Source of the DNA: Curtobacterium sp. MCJR17_020
GTDB taxonomy: Bacteria; Actinomycetota; Actinomycetes; Actinomycetales; Microbacteriaceae
Direction: 5' to 3'
Assembly (NCBI RefSeq): GCF_003234365.2
Contig: NZ_CP126260.1
Span: 62,001-126,000, forward strand
Length of the DNA: 64,000 nt
Position numbers and translations under genes: made by a program. The notes below the pieces were generated by a model. That model saw nothing but the letters and a program-made list of their open reading frames with translations. It made no database searches and was not told where the DNA came from. The first letter of the stretch is position 1; every line of letters begins with the position of its first letter. This document shows positions 1 to 8,570 of this stretch, piece by piece.

Positions 1-426
1 ATTGGATGGCCGCTCCCCATTGTTTCGGGGCGATACGTACAGAACGACGCATGGGAACGCACCTTGTCGTTGATTAACGCATGGTTGAACCATGCCGGTT
101 GGAGAATGTCCGGGTCCTCGTGGTTTTGGAGCGGCATTTCAATTGCTGCGATCACTGGCGTGATCTTGACAATAAATCAACGTGATCTTGCCTGGCCCAA
201 AAAATGGCTCGTGATCCTGATCCCGGGCGGACTTGTTGGTACTCTGGGCCCTCTATTCCAGATGCTCTTGGGTGTTCGGTGGTCGAATTACGCATCCGAG
301 GACAATAGTCCCGTGGCTCTCGTGTATTTGATCAGCATGGTCGTCGTCATCGGTCTTCTCCTTCTGCGTGGTTGGGTGATGCGCATCCGGGATCAACCCG
401 ATGACGCCAATGCTACAAAGCGCTGA
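1..426 (+). CDS. partial hypothetical membrane protein
   Basis: The frame is already open at base 1, so this is probably the 3' part of a gene that begins outside the window. A TTG at 64 could act as a start, but no Shine-Dalgarno sequence precedes it. The visible part has about three hydrophobic segments: one after a WFWSG motif, one around VILIPGGLVG and one near the C-terminus ending in LLLLRGW. A short charged tail follows. Codon use is clearly less GC-biased than in the genes to its right, which suggests transferred DNA. I do not recognise the family and assign no function. Confidence 0.5.
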   Translation: MGWPLPIVSGRYVQNDAWERTLSLINAWLNHAGWRMSGSSWFWSGISIAAITGVILTINQRDLAWPKKWLVILIPGGLVGTLGPLFQMLLGVRWSNYASEDNSPVALVYLISMVVVIGLLLLRGWVMRIRDQPDDANATKR

Positions 427-974
427 TGAAAAGCTGATTCACCGCTCATTTCTCGGCCGAAACGCAGGGCCCCATCATGAGCGGATTGAGCACGCACTTC
501 GTCGGCGCTGCTACACGGACGCCGCTTACCGGCACCTGACCGTACTGGGGTCAGCGACCCGCTTTGTTGAACTGCGGGACATGTGCCCAAAGGCACACAG
601 CTGATGGGCCATACCTGGCAGTACGTCAACGTCCGGGGCGGCCCGACCGACGCTTTAAGAACAATCCCGCTCTTCCCGTCGTGCAATATGGCCAGCTCGA
701 TATCAGCACAGCGCAAGGCCTGTTCTGAAGCGCGCAATCCTCACGTGCCACCGCCCTCGACGAAGCTGGCTCACTCCTCGAAAAGGCACCACGCCGCCGC
801 GATCACCGGCGGCATCGCAACTAGTTACGCGCCTGGGGAGGGGCGGTCGAGCAAGCCCATCGGCGGCAGAGCGCAAGGTGAAGGCGACGTCAATTAGGCG
901 ACACCTCGTGACGGCGCGGCCTGGCTCGGGGCCTCCGCACCGAGCCCGAGTCGTGGATTCTCTAGGATCGACCC
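427..974. other. gene-poor low-GC stretch
   Basis: This 548-bp stretch has only short overlapping frames on both strands. None shows a recognisable domain, a ribosome binding site or the strong third-position GC bias of the neighbours. Composition returns to the chromosomal norm at about 900-950, just before the GntR gene, so this looks like the right edge of a foreign segment. I saw no inverted repeats or transposase motif. Confidence 0.5.
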
Positions 975-1691
975 ATGTCCACGACCATGCCCGGCTTCGG
1001 GACGGAGCGCATCACGCAGCTCGGCCTGCGTGACCGCGTCTACGACCGGGTGCTCGAGGTCCTGATGGGCCACGACGTCGAACCCGGCATGCGACTGTCG
1101 ATCGACGGGCTCGCCCGCACCCTCGGCGTCTCCCCGACCCCGGTGCGCGAAGCCCTCGTGCAGCTCGAACGCACCGGCCTCGTCACCCGTGAAGCGAACA
1201 AGGGCTACCGGGTCTCCCCGCCCCTGGCCGGCGACCAGCTCGAGGCGCTGTTCGACGCCCGACTCATCGTGGAGAGCGGCGCCGTCGAGCTCGCTGCGCG
1301 CGGTGACGTCGACGCCCTGCGGGAGCGGCTCGGCACAGCGCTCGACGAGCAGGCTGCGGTGGCCGACGAGGTCGCGGCGGTCGGTGCGGCTGAGGCGTCG
1401 GAGGAACTCATGGCCCGTTTCTTCCGCAGCGACTGGCAGTTCCACCAGCTGATCTTCGATGCCACGCGGAACCCGTTCCTCGAGGAGATGTCCGAGATCA
1501 TCACGACGCGGGTGCACCGTATGCGGCAGATCGTCGAGGGTGGCGGGGACGACACCGACCGCGCCGTGCACGAGCACCGAGCGGTCGTCGACGCCCTCGC
1601 GGTCGGGCCGGCCGAAGCGGTCGCGGCGATGCGGCACCACATCGACGCCGTCCGGCTCCGGTCGCGCGAGGACGCTTCGCACACGAGCTGA
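975..1691 (+). CDS. GntR/FadR-family transcriptional regulator
   Basis: This 238-residue protein has an N-terminal winged helix-turn-helix, roughly residues 20-85, with the typical LGVSPTPVREAL recognition stretch. An FCD ligand-binding domain follows. The FCD domain shows the metal- and ligand-binding pattern: FH in DWQFHQLIF, H in HEHRAV, and HH in MRHHID. Family members sense small organic acids or sugar acids. It lies just upstream of the catabolic operon at 1783-8561, with a perfect palindrome between them, so it is probably the local repressor. The ATG at 975 follows a short AT-rich leader. Confidence 0.9.
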   Translation: MSTTMPGFGTERITQLGLRDRVYDRVLEVLMGHDVEPGMRLSIDGLARTLGVSPTPVREALVQLERTGLVTREANKGYRVSPPLAGDQLEALFDARLIVESGAVELAARGDVDALRERLGTALDEQAAVADEVAAVGAAEASEELMARFFRSDWQFHQLIFDATRNPFLEEMSEIITTRVHRMRQIVEGGGDDTDRAVHEHRAVVDALAVGPAEAVAAMRHHIDAVRLRSREDASHTS

Positions 1692-1726
1692 TCCCGTAGG
1701 GGTTGCGCTCTGTCGAGGTGCGAGTA

Positions 1727-1744
1727 TCTTTCCTATAGGAAAGA
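1727..1744. promoter_or_regulatory. 18-bp perfect palindrome, likely GntR operator
   Basis: The sequence TCTTTCCTATAGGAAAGA is a perfect palindrome ending 38 bp before the GTG start at 1783. It overlaps a plausible -10 box: TTGCGC at 1703-1708, a 16-bp spacer, then TATCTT at 1725-1730. A bound regulator would block initiation. Its position between the GntR gene and the catabolic operon suggests it is the operator. Confidence 0.6.
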
Positions 1745-1782
1745 GGTTCACTGTCGAACCCCGACATGCGAAGGAGCATTCC

Positions 1783-2817
1783 GTGAGCACACCGCAGGAT
1801 TGGGTCGACCAGGATTGGGACCCCACCACCTGGACGTCGGACACCTGGCCGATCGCCGCCTGTCTGCACGGTTTCGCCCAGGTCACCCGCGACGGCACCG
1901 CGTTCCACGATGCCCCGGCCGAGGTCTGGGACGACGTGTTCGCACAGATCGCAGCCGCAGGGTTCTCGCTCGCTGAACTCGCCGACAGCCACATCCGCCC
2001 CGCGGACCTCGAGCGCTCCCGCCGCGACGAGCTGTTCGCCGTCGCGAAGGCGCACGGCATCGGGATCCCCTCGGTGCACCTGCAGCGCAAGAGCGTCATC
2101 CAGCCCGGGCACGAGGAGGACAACCTCGCCTACGCCCACCGCACCATCGACGCGGCGGCCGAGTGGGGCATGCAGGTGTTCTCGACGGGCCTGCACCAGC
2201 CGTTCACCGAGGCCCAGAAGCGCGCGCTGTGGTTCTGGACCGCGCAAGGCCCGAAGGACCCGGACGACCCCGAGGTCTGGAACGCGGCGGTCAAGCGCCT
2301 GCGTGAGCTCGGTGAGCACGCCGCGAGCGTCGGGCTGCCGATGGCCCTTGAGCTGTACGAGGACACCTACCTCGGCACCGCCGACAGCGCCGTGCGACTG
2401 GTCGAGGACATCGGGCTCGACAACGTCGGCTTGAACGCGGACGTCGCGAACCTCATCCGCCTGCACCGGCCGATCGAGGACTGGCGGGAGCTCTTCGCGA
2501 AGACCATGCCGCACACGAACTACCTGCACGTGAAGAACTACACGCGTGACGAGGCCGGCGACGGCAGCTGGGCGACGAGCGCTCCGAGCACCATGGAGAC
2601 GGGCCTCATCAATTACCGCCAGGTCCTGCGCGACGCCGTCGCCGACGGGTTCCGCGGGATCGTCATGACCGAGCAGTACGGCGGGGACAGCCTCGGCGTC
2701 TGCGCCACGAACCAGCAGTACATCCGATCCGTCCTCGCGACGACGAAGCTCGACGCGCCGGCGACGGCGACGGCGACCCCGACTGCAGCAACCAGCACCG
2801 AAGGAGCAACCCGATGA
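1783..2817 (+). CDS. TIM-barrel sugar isomerase/epimerase-like enzyme (possible oxo-sugar-acid decarboxylase)
   Basis: This 344-residue protein belongs to the xylose-isomerase-like TIM-barrel superfamily. The metal-site residues expected of the fold are visible: Glu in ALELYEDTY, Asp in LNADVAN, His in YLHVKNY and Glu in VMTEQYGG. The GTG at 1783 is chosen because GGAG lies just upstream; the frame stays open further 5' but that part overlaps the regulator and looks non-coding. It is the first gene of a tightly packed operon and its stop overlaps the next start. Given the downstream erythrulose-type kinase and isomerase, it may act like OiaC, which decarboxylates 3-oxo-isoapionate to erythrulose. 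That specific role is inference. Confidence 0.75.
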   Translation: MSTPQDWVDQDWDPTTWTSDTWPIAACLHGFAQVTRDGTAFHDAPAEVWDDVFAQIAAAGFSLAELADSHIRPADLERSRRDELFAVAKAHGIGIPSVHLQRKSVIQPGHEEDNLAYAHRTIDAAAEWGMQVFSTGLHQPFTEAQKRALWFWTAQGPKDPDDPEVWNAAVKRLRELGEHAASVGLPMALELYEDTYLGTADSAVRLVEDIGLDNVGLNADVANLIRLHRPIEDWRELFAKTMPHTNYLHVKNYTRDEAGDGSWATSAPSTMETGLINYRQVLRDAVADGFRGIVMTEQYGGDSLGVCATNQQYIRSVLATTKLDAPATATATPTAATSTEGATR

Positions 2818-3767
2818 GCACCCTCGACATCGCCGTCGTCGGATCCGGCTACATGGGCGGCGGGATCGCCCAAGTCCTCGCCCTCGCCGGCCACACCGTC
2901 CGGATCGCCGACGTCTCGGCCGAGATCGCCGCGTCCAACCGCGCCCGGCTCATCGCAGAGACCGAGCAGTTCGTCGCGGACGGCCTGTTCCCCGCGGACG
3001 CCGTGGCGCGCGTCGACGCGCACCTCAGCGCCGCCGCCTCCATCGAGGAAGCGGTCGCCACGGCCGACTTCATCGAGGAGGCGGTCCCCGAGAAGATCGA
3101 GATCAAGCACGCGACCCTCCGCCGCATCAGCGAGGCCGCCCGCCCCGACGCGATCATCGGCTCGAACACCTCGACGATCCTGATCGAGTCGCTGGCCGAG
3201 GCCGTCGTGGGCCCGGAGCGGTTCCTCGGCGTGCACTTCTCGAACCCGGCCCCGTTCATCCCCGGCGTCGAGCTCATCCCGCACCCGTCCACGAACGAGC
3301 ACGCGATCGCCGTCGGCGAGACCGTCGTCGCCGCGACGGGCAAGCAGTCGGCGCGGGTGAAGGACTCGACCGGGTTCGTGCTGAACCGCCTGCAGTACGC
3401 GCTGTTCGAGGAAGCCACGAAGATCGCCGACGAGGGCATCGCCACCCCCGACGACATCGACACCATCGTGCGGACCACGTTCGGGTTCCGCCTGCCGTTC
3501 TTCGGCCCGTTCGCGATCGCCGACATGGCCGGTCTCGACGTCTACGCGTTCTGCTTCGAGTCGCTGCAGACCCGTTGGCCCGAGCGCTTCGCCACCCCGC
3601 CGTCGCTGCAGCAGCACGTCGACGCGGGCGAGCTCGGCACGAAGTCCGGCGCCGGGTACCTCGAGGTGCCGGCCGACCGGACGCCGGAACTCGTCGCCTA
3701 CCGCAACAAGGCCTACGTCGCGATGCAGAAGCTGCTCGACGACCTCGGCCCGGCCCCGATCCACTGA
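2814..3767 (+). CDS. 3-hydroxyacyl-CoA dehydrogenase-family NAD-dependent oxidoreductase
   Basis: This 317-residue protein starts with a Rossmann fold carrying GSGYMGGG. It has the family's catalytic region around GVHFSNPAPF and a C-terminal helical dimerisation domain. The length matches single-function 3-hydroxybutyryl-CoA dehydrogenases, but the same fold also serves L-gulonate 3-dehydrogenase and carnitine dehydrogenase. There are no thiolase, crotonase or acyl-CoA genes nearby, and the neighbours are sugar enzymes. Oxidation of a sugar acid is therefore more likely than fatty-acid metabolism. It overlaps the preceding gene by 4 bp (ATGA). Confidence 0.8.
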   Translation: MSTLDIAVVGSGYMGGGIAQVLALAGHTVRIADVSAEIAASNRARLIAETEQFVADGLFPADAVARVDAHLSAAASIEEAVATADFIEEAVPEKIEIKHATLRRISEAARPDAIIGSNTSTILIESLAEAVVGPERFLGVHFSNPAPFIPGVELIPHPSTNEHAIAVGETVVAATGKQSARVKDSTGFVLNRLQYALFEEATKIADEGIATPDDIDTIVRTTFGFRLPFFGPFAIADMAGLDVYAFCFESLQTRWPERFATPPSLQQHVDAGELGTKSGAGYLEVPADRTPELVAYRNKAYVAMQKLLDDLGPAPIH

Positions 3768-3778
3768 GCGGCACGACG

Positions 3779-4540
3779 ATGCGCAACGAACAGCAAACCG
3801 CCGTCCTCACCGGAGCGGCATCACCGCGTGGCATCGGTCGCGCCACCGCCCACCACCTGGCCGAGGCCGGATGGGACATCGGCATCATCGACCTCGACCA
3901 GACGGCCAGCGAACAGGTCGCCACCGAGATCCGCGAGCAGCACGGCGTCAGCGCGGTCGGCGTCGGCGCGAACGTCGCCGACGAGTCAGCGGTCCGGGCA
4001 GCGTTCGACACGATCGAGGCCGAACTCGACCCCATCGTCGCCCTCGTCAACCTGGCCGGCGTCTCGTCCGCGCACGCCTATCTCGACCTGCCCGAGGGGG
4101 AGTGGCACCGTGTGCTGTCGATCAACCTCGACGGCGTGCACTTCGCCAGCCTGCGGGCAGCGGAGTCGATGGTGCGGTCCGGCTACGGCCGCATCGTGAA
4201 CCTGTCGTCGGTGTCGGCCCAGCGCGGTGGCGGCACCTTCAGCAAGACCCCGTACACGGTGGCGAAGGCCGGCGTGATCGGCCTGACCCGTGGCCTGGCC
4301 CGCGAGCTCGGCCCGCGCGGCGTCACCGTCAACGCCATCGCCCCCGGCCCGATCGACACCGACATCATGGGCGGCACCCTGACCGAGGAGCGCAAGACCG
4401 AGATGGCAGCGGACGGCGTGCTGCCGCGCATCGGCACCCCGCGGGACATCGCCGCGGCGATCGCGTACCTGATCAGCGAGGACGCCGGGTTCGTCACCGG
4501 CCAGACGCTCAACGTCGACGGCGGCCTGTACATGCACTAG
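3779..4540 (+). CDS. SDR-family oxidoreductase
   Basis: This 253-residue classical short-chain dehydrogenase has the cofactor motif GAASPRGIGRA near the N-terminus and NLAG in the middle. The active site is Ser in NLSSVSA with the YTVAK Tyr and Lys. PG motifs after the active site and the terminal NVDGG complete the family signature. It follows the dehydrogenase by 11 bp in the same operon and probably interconverts an alcohol or keto sugar intermediate. The ATG at 3779 fits the start of the Rossmann fold; the upstream extension is out of register with any homology. Confidence 0.9.
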   Translation: MRNEQQTAVLTGAASPRGIGRATAHHLAEAGWDIGIIDLDQTASEQVATEIREQHGVSAVGVGANVADESAVRAAFDTIEAELDPIVALVNLAGVSSAHAYLDLPEGEWHRVLSINLDGVHFASLRAAESMVRSGYGRIVNLSSVSAQRGGGTFSKTPYTVAKAGVIGLTRGLARELGPRGVTVNAIAPGPIDTDIMGGTLTEERKTEMAADGVLPRIGTPRDIAAAIAYLISEDAGFVTGQTLNVDGGLYMH

Positions 4541-4551
4541 AGCCGACCGGC

Positions 4552-4587
4552 CACGGATCGCGCGCCGTCCGCGCGACGCGATCCGTG
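4552..4587. terminator. strong hairpin inside the catabolic operon
   Basis: Two perfect 11-nt arms, CACGGATCGCG at 4552-4562 and CGCGATCCGTG at 4577-4587, enclose a GC-rich loop that can pair further. It lies 12 bp after the SDR stop. There is no U-run, as is common in actinobacteria. It could be a partial terminator or an mRNA-stability element separating the three enzymes from the transporter and kinase genes. Confidence 0.55.
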
Positions 4588-4687
4588 CCTCCCGTCCGAC
4601 AGGCCGAACGGCCAGACGGCCAGACGGCCACCAGGCCCGACCGCCGGACGCCCCGAAACCACACCGTGCTCGCAAAGGAGCGAACCC

Positions 4688-6079
4688 GTGTCACTTCCCC
4701 CTGCCCCCGCGCTCGGGTCGACGAACGACCCCGGCCTCAAGTCCGCCATCGGCAAGGCGACGAAGCACCTCATGCCGATGCTCGTCATCCTGTACTTCGT
4801 CGCGTTCCTCGACCGCACCAACGTCGGGTTCGCCGAAGAGGCCCTGAGCGTCGACCGCGGCATCTCCGACGCTGCGTTCGCCCTCGGCGCCGGCATCTTC
4901 TTCATCGGCTACGCGATCTTCGAGATCCCGTCGAACCTGCTGCTCAAGCGCTTCGGTGCCCGGTTCTGGCTCGCCCGCATCGCGGTCACGTGGGGCATCG
5001 TCGCCGCGCTGTTCGCCTTCACGACGAACGACACCATGTTCATCGTCCTCCGCTTCATCCTCGGTGTGACCGAGGCGGGGCTGTTCCCGGGCGTGATCAT
5101 GTACCTGTCGGAGTGGTTCCCGAACAAGGTGCGCGTGCGGATGTTCGCGATCTTCTACCTGGCGCAGCCGTTCTCGCAGATGATCGGCGCCCCGTTGTCC
5201 GGCGGACTGCTGAGCTTCGGCGACCAGGCGACCCCGTTCCACGGCTGGCAGGTCATGTTCTTCGGCGAGGGGATCCTCGCGGTGCTCGCCGGCATCGCGG
5301 CCCTGGTGTTCCTGACGAACAGTCCGCAGCAGGCGAAGTGGCTCGAGCCGGGCGAGAAGCAGTCGCTCACGGCGGCGATGGCACGCGAGGACACCGCCCG
5401 CAGCGCGGACGGTCCGACGGGCATCTGGAAGGCCATGGCGAGCGGCCGGGTCTGGTACTTCACGATCATCTACTTCTGCCTGCAGGTCGCCGTGTACGGC
5501 ACGACGTTCTACCTGCCGCAGCAGGTCTCCTCGCTGCTCGGGCAGGACGTCGGGTGGCAGGTCGGGCTCGTGACCGCTATCCCGTGGCTCGTCGGACTCG
5601 TCGCCTGCTACCTGGTCGGGTCGAAGGCGGACTCGGTCGGCCGTCGTCGTCGCTGGGGGACCATGTTCTACATCACGACCGGGCTCTCGATCCTCGGGTC
5701 GGCCTGGGCCGGTGCGAACGGGCAGCCGATCCTGGGCATCGTCTTCATCACGCTGGCGGTCGCGAGCTTCCTGGCCGTCGGCCCGATCACCTGGGCGTAC
5801 CCGACGGCGTTCCTCACCGGGGCAGCCGCCGCGGCGGGCATCGGCCTGATCAACTCGCTCGGCAACCTGGGCGGGTTCGTCGCCCCGATCATGCGCACGG
5901 CGATCAACGAGGTGGTGCCGACCGACAGTGGTGCGTTCGGGATCGTCTCGCTCGGGGTCCTGGCGTTCGTCGCGGCCGTGATGATCTCCTGCACGAAGTT
6001 CTTCCGGGGGTCGAAGGCGGATGATCTCCTCGACACCTCGCATGTCCGCACCACGACGTCGAAGGAGACGAACGCGTGA
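4688..6079 (+). CDS. MFS transporter, anion:cation symporter type
   Basis: This 463-residue protein has about 12 membrane segments. The N-terminal LDRTNVGFA motif after TM1 is typical of the anion:cation symporter family, which carries organic acids such as phthalate, glucarate and tartrate analogues. A family-like R-x-G-x-R-R loop (VGRRRR) follows TM8. The GTG start at 4688 is preceded by AAAGGAG. It overlaps the kinase gene by 4 bp (GTGA), so it is most likely the uptake system for the substrate degraded by this operon. The family preference supports a carboxylated sugar as substrate. Confidence 0.85.
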   Translation: MSLPPAPALGSTNDPGLKSAIGKATKHLMPMLVILYFVAFLDRTNVGFAEEALSVDRGISDAAFALGAGIFFIGYAIFEIPSNLLLKRFGARFWLARIAVTWGIVAALFAFTTNDTMFIVLRFILGVTEAGLFPGVIMYLSEWFPNKVRVRMFAIFYLAQPFSQMIGAPLSGGLLSFGDQATPFHGWQVMFFGEGILAVLAGIAALVFLTNSPQQAKWLEPGEKQSLTAAMAREDTARSADGPTGIWKAMASGRVWYFTIIYFCLQVAVYGTTFYLPQQVSSLLGQDVGWQVGLVTAIPWLVGLVACYLVGSKADSVGRRRRWGTMFYITTGLSILGSAWAGANGQPILGIVFITLAVASFLAVGPITWAYPTAFLTGAAAAAGIGLINSLGNLGGFVAPIMRTAINEVVPTDSGAFGIVSLGVLAFVAAVMISCTKFFRGSKADDLLDTSHVRTTTSKETNA

Positions 6080-7782
6080 CCAGACTGTTCAACGACCCGG
6101 CGGACTTCGCCGACGAGGCGACCGACGGCTTCGTCGCCGCGAACGAACGATGGGTGCGGAAGGTGCACGGCGGCGTCGCCCGCGCCACCACCAGCCCCGA
6201 CGGCACGGTCGCCGTCGTGATCGGTGGCGGCTCCGGCCACTACCCGGCGTTCGGTGGACTCGTCGGGCCGGGCCTGGCAGCCGGTGCCGCGATGGGCAAC
6301 CTGTTCGCCAGTCCCAGCGCCCAGCAGGTCGCCGGCGTCGCACGGGCCGCCGAGCACGGCGGCGGCGTGCTGCTGAGCTACGGCAACTACGCCGGTGACG
6401 TCCTGAACTTCGACGCCGCGGCCCGCACGCTCGAGGCCGACGGCATCCCGGCCCGCACGGTCCGGGTCACCGACGACGTGGTGAGTGCGCCCGCGGACCG
6501 CCCGCAGGAGCGGCGTGGCATCGCGGGCGACCTCTGCGTCTTCAAGGTCGCCGGTGCCGCCGCCGAGCAGGGCCGCAGCCTCGACGAGGTCACGGCCGTC
6601 GCGGAGCGCGCGAACGACCGCACGCGGTCGTTCGGCGTCGCGTTCTCCGGGTGCTCGCTGCCCGGCGCCGACGAACCCCTGTTCACGGTGCCCGAGGGGC
6701 GGATGGCCATCGGCATGGGCATCCACGGCGAACGTGGAATCGACGAGACCGACGTGCCGACGGCGTCTGAGCTGGCGTCGCTGCTCGTGTCCCGACTGCT
6801 CGACGAGCTGCCGGAGAGCGTGACACCCGACGGCGCGCGCGTCGTCCCGATCCTGAACGGGCTGGGCAGCGTCAAGTACGAGGAGCTCTTCGTCGTCTAC
6901 CGCTCGGTGCAGCAGCGGCTCGCCGACGCGGGGGTCGTCATCGTCGAACCCGAGGTCGGTGAACTCGTCACGAGCTTCGACATGGCCGGCGTCTCACTCA
7001 CCCTGTTCTGGCTCGACGCCGAACTCGAGGAACTCTGGGCAGCGCCCGCGGACACCCCCGCCTACCGCAAGGGCGGCGCCGTCCCGCAGGAACGCGTCGA
7101 CGCCTCCACCGTCGAAGCGGACGCCGAAGGAGTCGCCATCGGCGCAGCGAGCGACGACTCCCGCGCCGCGGGTGAGCGGTTCGCGGCCGGCTTCGCGGCC
7201 GTCCGCGCGCTCCTCGACGAGCACGCCGACGAGCTCGGACGGATCGACGCCGTCGCGGGTGACGGCGACCACGGCATCGGCATGCAGCGCGGCGCGCACG
7301 CCGCAGCGGCCGCAGCCGCGGACGCAGTAACCGCCGGCGCAGGTGTCGGTACCATCCTGCGGATCGCCGCAGACGCCTGGTCCGACAAGGCCGGTGGGAC
7401 GTCCGGTGCGATCTGGGGAGCCGCCCTGGAGGCACTGGGTCGCGTCCTCGGGGACGACGAGCGTCCGTCAGCCGCCGCGGTCCAGAGCGCGGTGCACGCC
7501 GCCACCGAGGCCGTCCTCGCGTTCGGCGCGACCGTCGGCGACAAGACCATGGTGGACGCGCTCGTGCCGTTCGACGAGGTGCTCCGCACCCGGGTCGACG
7601 CGGGAGCGTCGCTCGCGGACGCCTGGGCCGACGCCGTCAGCGCCGCCCGCGAGGCCGCCGACGCCACCGCGTCGCTCGTGCCGAAGATGGGCCGCGCACG
7701 CACCCACGCCGAGCAGGCCGTCGGCACACCGGATCCCGGCGCGGTGTCGTTCGCGCTCATCGTGGAGACCGTCGCACCGTGA
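6076..7782 (+). CDS. dihydroxyacetone/erythrulose kinase (fused DhaK-DhaL)
   Basis: This 568-residue single-chain kinase has an N-terminal DhaK domain (about 1-330) and a C-terminal DhaL domain (about 365-568). DhaK carries GGGSGHYP and His217 in GMGIHGERG, the residue that binds the ketose covalently. DhaL carries the Mg-ATP aspartates in VAGDGDHG. This ATP-dependent form differs from PTS-dependent split enzymes. Homologues in four-carbon sugar pathways phosphorylate L- or D-erythrulose. The following TIM-like isomerase favours that role over plain dihydroxyacetone. It overlaps its neighbours by 4 bp on both sides. Confidence 0.88.
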   Translation: MTRLFNDPADFADEATDGFVAANERWVRKVHGGVARATTSPDGTVAVVIGGGSGHYPAFGGLVGPGLAAGAAMGNLFASPSAQQVAGVARAAEHGGGVLLSYGNYAGDVLNFDAAARTLEADGIPARTVRVTDDVVSAPADRPQERRGIAGDLCVFKVAGAAAEQGRSLDEVTAVAERANDRTRSFGVAFSGCSLPGADEPLFTVPEGRMAIGMGIHGERGIDETDVPTASELASLLVSRLLDELPESVTPDGARVVPILNGLGSVKYEELFVVYRSVQQRLADAGVVIVEPEVGELVTSFDMAGVSLTLFWLDAELEELWAAPADTPAYRKGGAVPQERVDASTVEADAEGVAIGAASDDSRAAGERFAAGFAAVRALLDEHADELGRIDAVAGDGDHGIGMQRGAHAAAAAAADAVTAGAGVGTILRIAADAWSDKAGGTSGAIWGAALEALGRVLGDDERPSAAAVQSAVHAATEAVLAFGATVGDKTMVDALVPFDEVLRTRVDAGASLADAWADAVSAAREAADATASLVPKMGRARTHAEQAVGTPDPGAVSFALIVETVAP

Positions 7783-8561
7783 TCACCATCGGGGTGTCGC
7801 TCAAGACGTACTTCTCGCACGCCCGGACCCTGGAGTGGGCCGCGGCTGTCGCGGAGATCGCCCGGCGGCACCCCGCGACGCGGTCGGGAGCGGCGACGCT
7901 GTTCGTGGCGCCGACGTTCCCGGCGCTCGTGCCCGTCCGCGACGTGCTCTCCGGGTCGGGAGTGCTCCTCGCTGCGCAGGACCTGTCGTGGGCCGACGAA
8001 GGAGCGTTCACCGGCGAGGTCTCCGGCACCGAACTGCGGGAGATCGGGGTCGACCTGGTCGAGATCGGGCACGCCGAACGACGCTCCCTGTTCCACGAGG
8101 ACGACGCGACCGTCACCGCGAAGGTGCACGCGGCGTTCCGCAACCACCTGCGTCCGCTCCTCTGTGTCGGGGAGACGACCCGGGCCTCCCATCCGGGTGC
8201 AGCGGAAGCGGTGGCGGAGGTGACCGCGCAGCTCGACCGCAGTGTCTCGACTGCAATCGCTGACGGACTGGCCGGGGCGCTGACCGTCGCCTACGAACCG
8301 GTGTGGGCCATCGGCGCGCCAGCGCCGGCGCCGGACGACCACATCGTGGCGGTGCTCGCGGGGATCGAGGAGCACCTCGGCACGCGACCCGAGCTGCGCG
8401 GGAGCACCGTGCTGTACGGGGGCAGCGCCGGGCCCGGTCTGCTCACCCGTGGGCAGGGGCGGATCGGCGGCCTGTTCCTCGGTCGGTTCGCGCACGACCC
8501 GGCTGCGGTCGAGGCGATCCTCGACGAGGTCGCAGCGCTCGACCTCGGCGGCCTTGAATAG
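7779..8561 (+). CDS. triosephosphate-isomerase-family protein (possible erythrulose-phosphate isomerase)
   Basis: This 260-residue TIM-family enzyme keeps all three catalytic positions: Lys in GVSLKTY, His in EIGHAERR and Glu in AYEPVWAIG. The phosphate-binding LYGGSAGP loop is also present. The usual NWKMN start is replaced by VSLKTY, which marks the divergent TpiA-like branch found with erythrulose kinases (EryH/LerI type). It is the last operon gene. Because it is linked to a DhaK-type kinase and not to glycolytic genes, isomerisation of a tetrulose phosphate is more likely than housekeeping glycolysis. Confidence 0.82.
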   Translation: MITIGVSLKTYFSHARTLEWAAAVAEIARRHPATRSGAATLFVAPTFPALVPVRDVLSGSGVLLAAQDLSWADEGAFTGEVSGTELREIGVDLVEIGHAERRSLFHEDDATVTAKVHAAFRNHLRPLLCVGETTRASHPGAAEAVAEVTAQLDRSVSTAIADGLAGALTVAYEPVWAIGAPAPAPDDHIVAVLAGIEEHLGTRPELRGSTVLYGGSAGPGLLTRGQGRIGGLFLGRFAHDPAAVEAILDEVAALDLGGLE

Positions 8562-8570
8562 GCATACCTT

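Noticed and set aside
401..604. Small frame in the left low-GC stretch
   Set aside because: No ribosome binding site, no homology, overlaps other weak frames on both strands.
2613..3764. Long reading frame antisense to the dehydrogenase gene
   Set aside because: Rich in Arg/Gly/Asp from GC-skewed third positions, no domain, fully covered by a well-supported gene. Many similar antisense frames across the window were dropped for the same reason.
2814..3767. Fatty-acid beta-oxidation role for the 3-hydroxyacyl-CoA dehydrogenase-like gene
   Set aside because: No thiolase, hydratase or acyl-CoA ligase nearby; neighbours are sugar-type enzymes.
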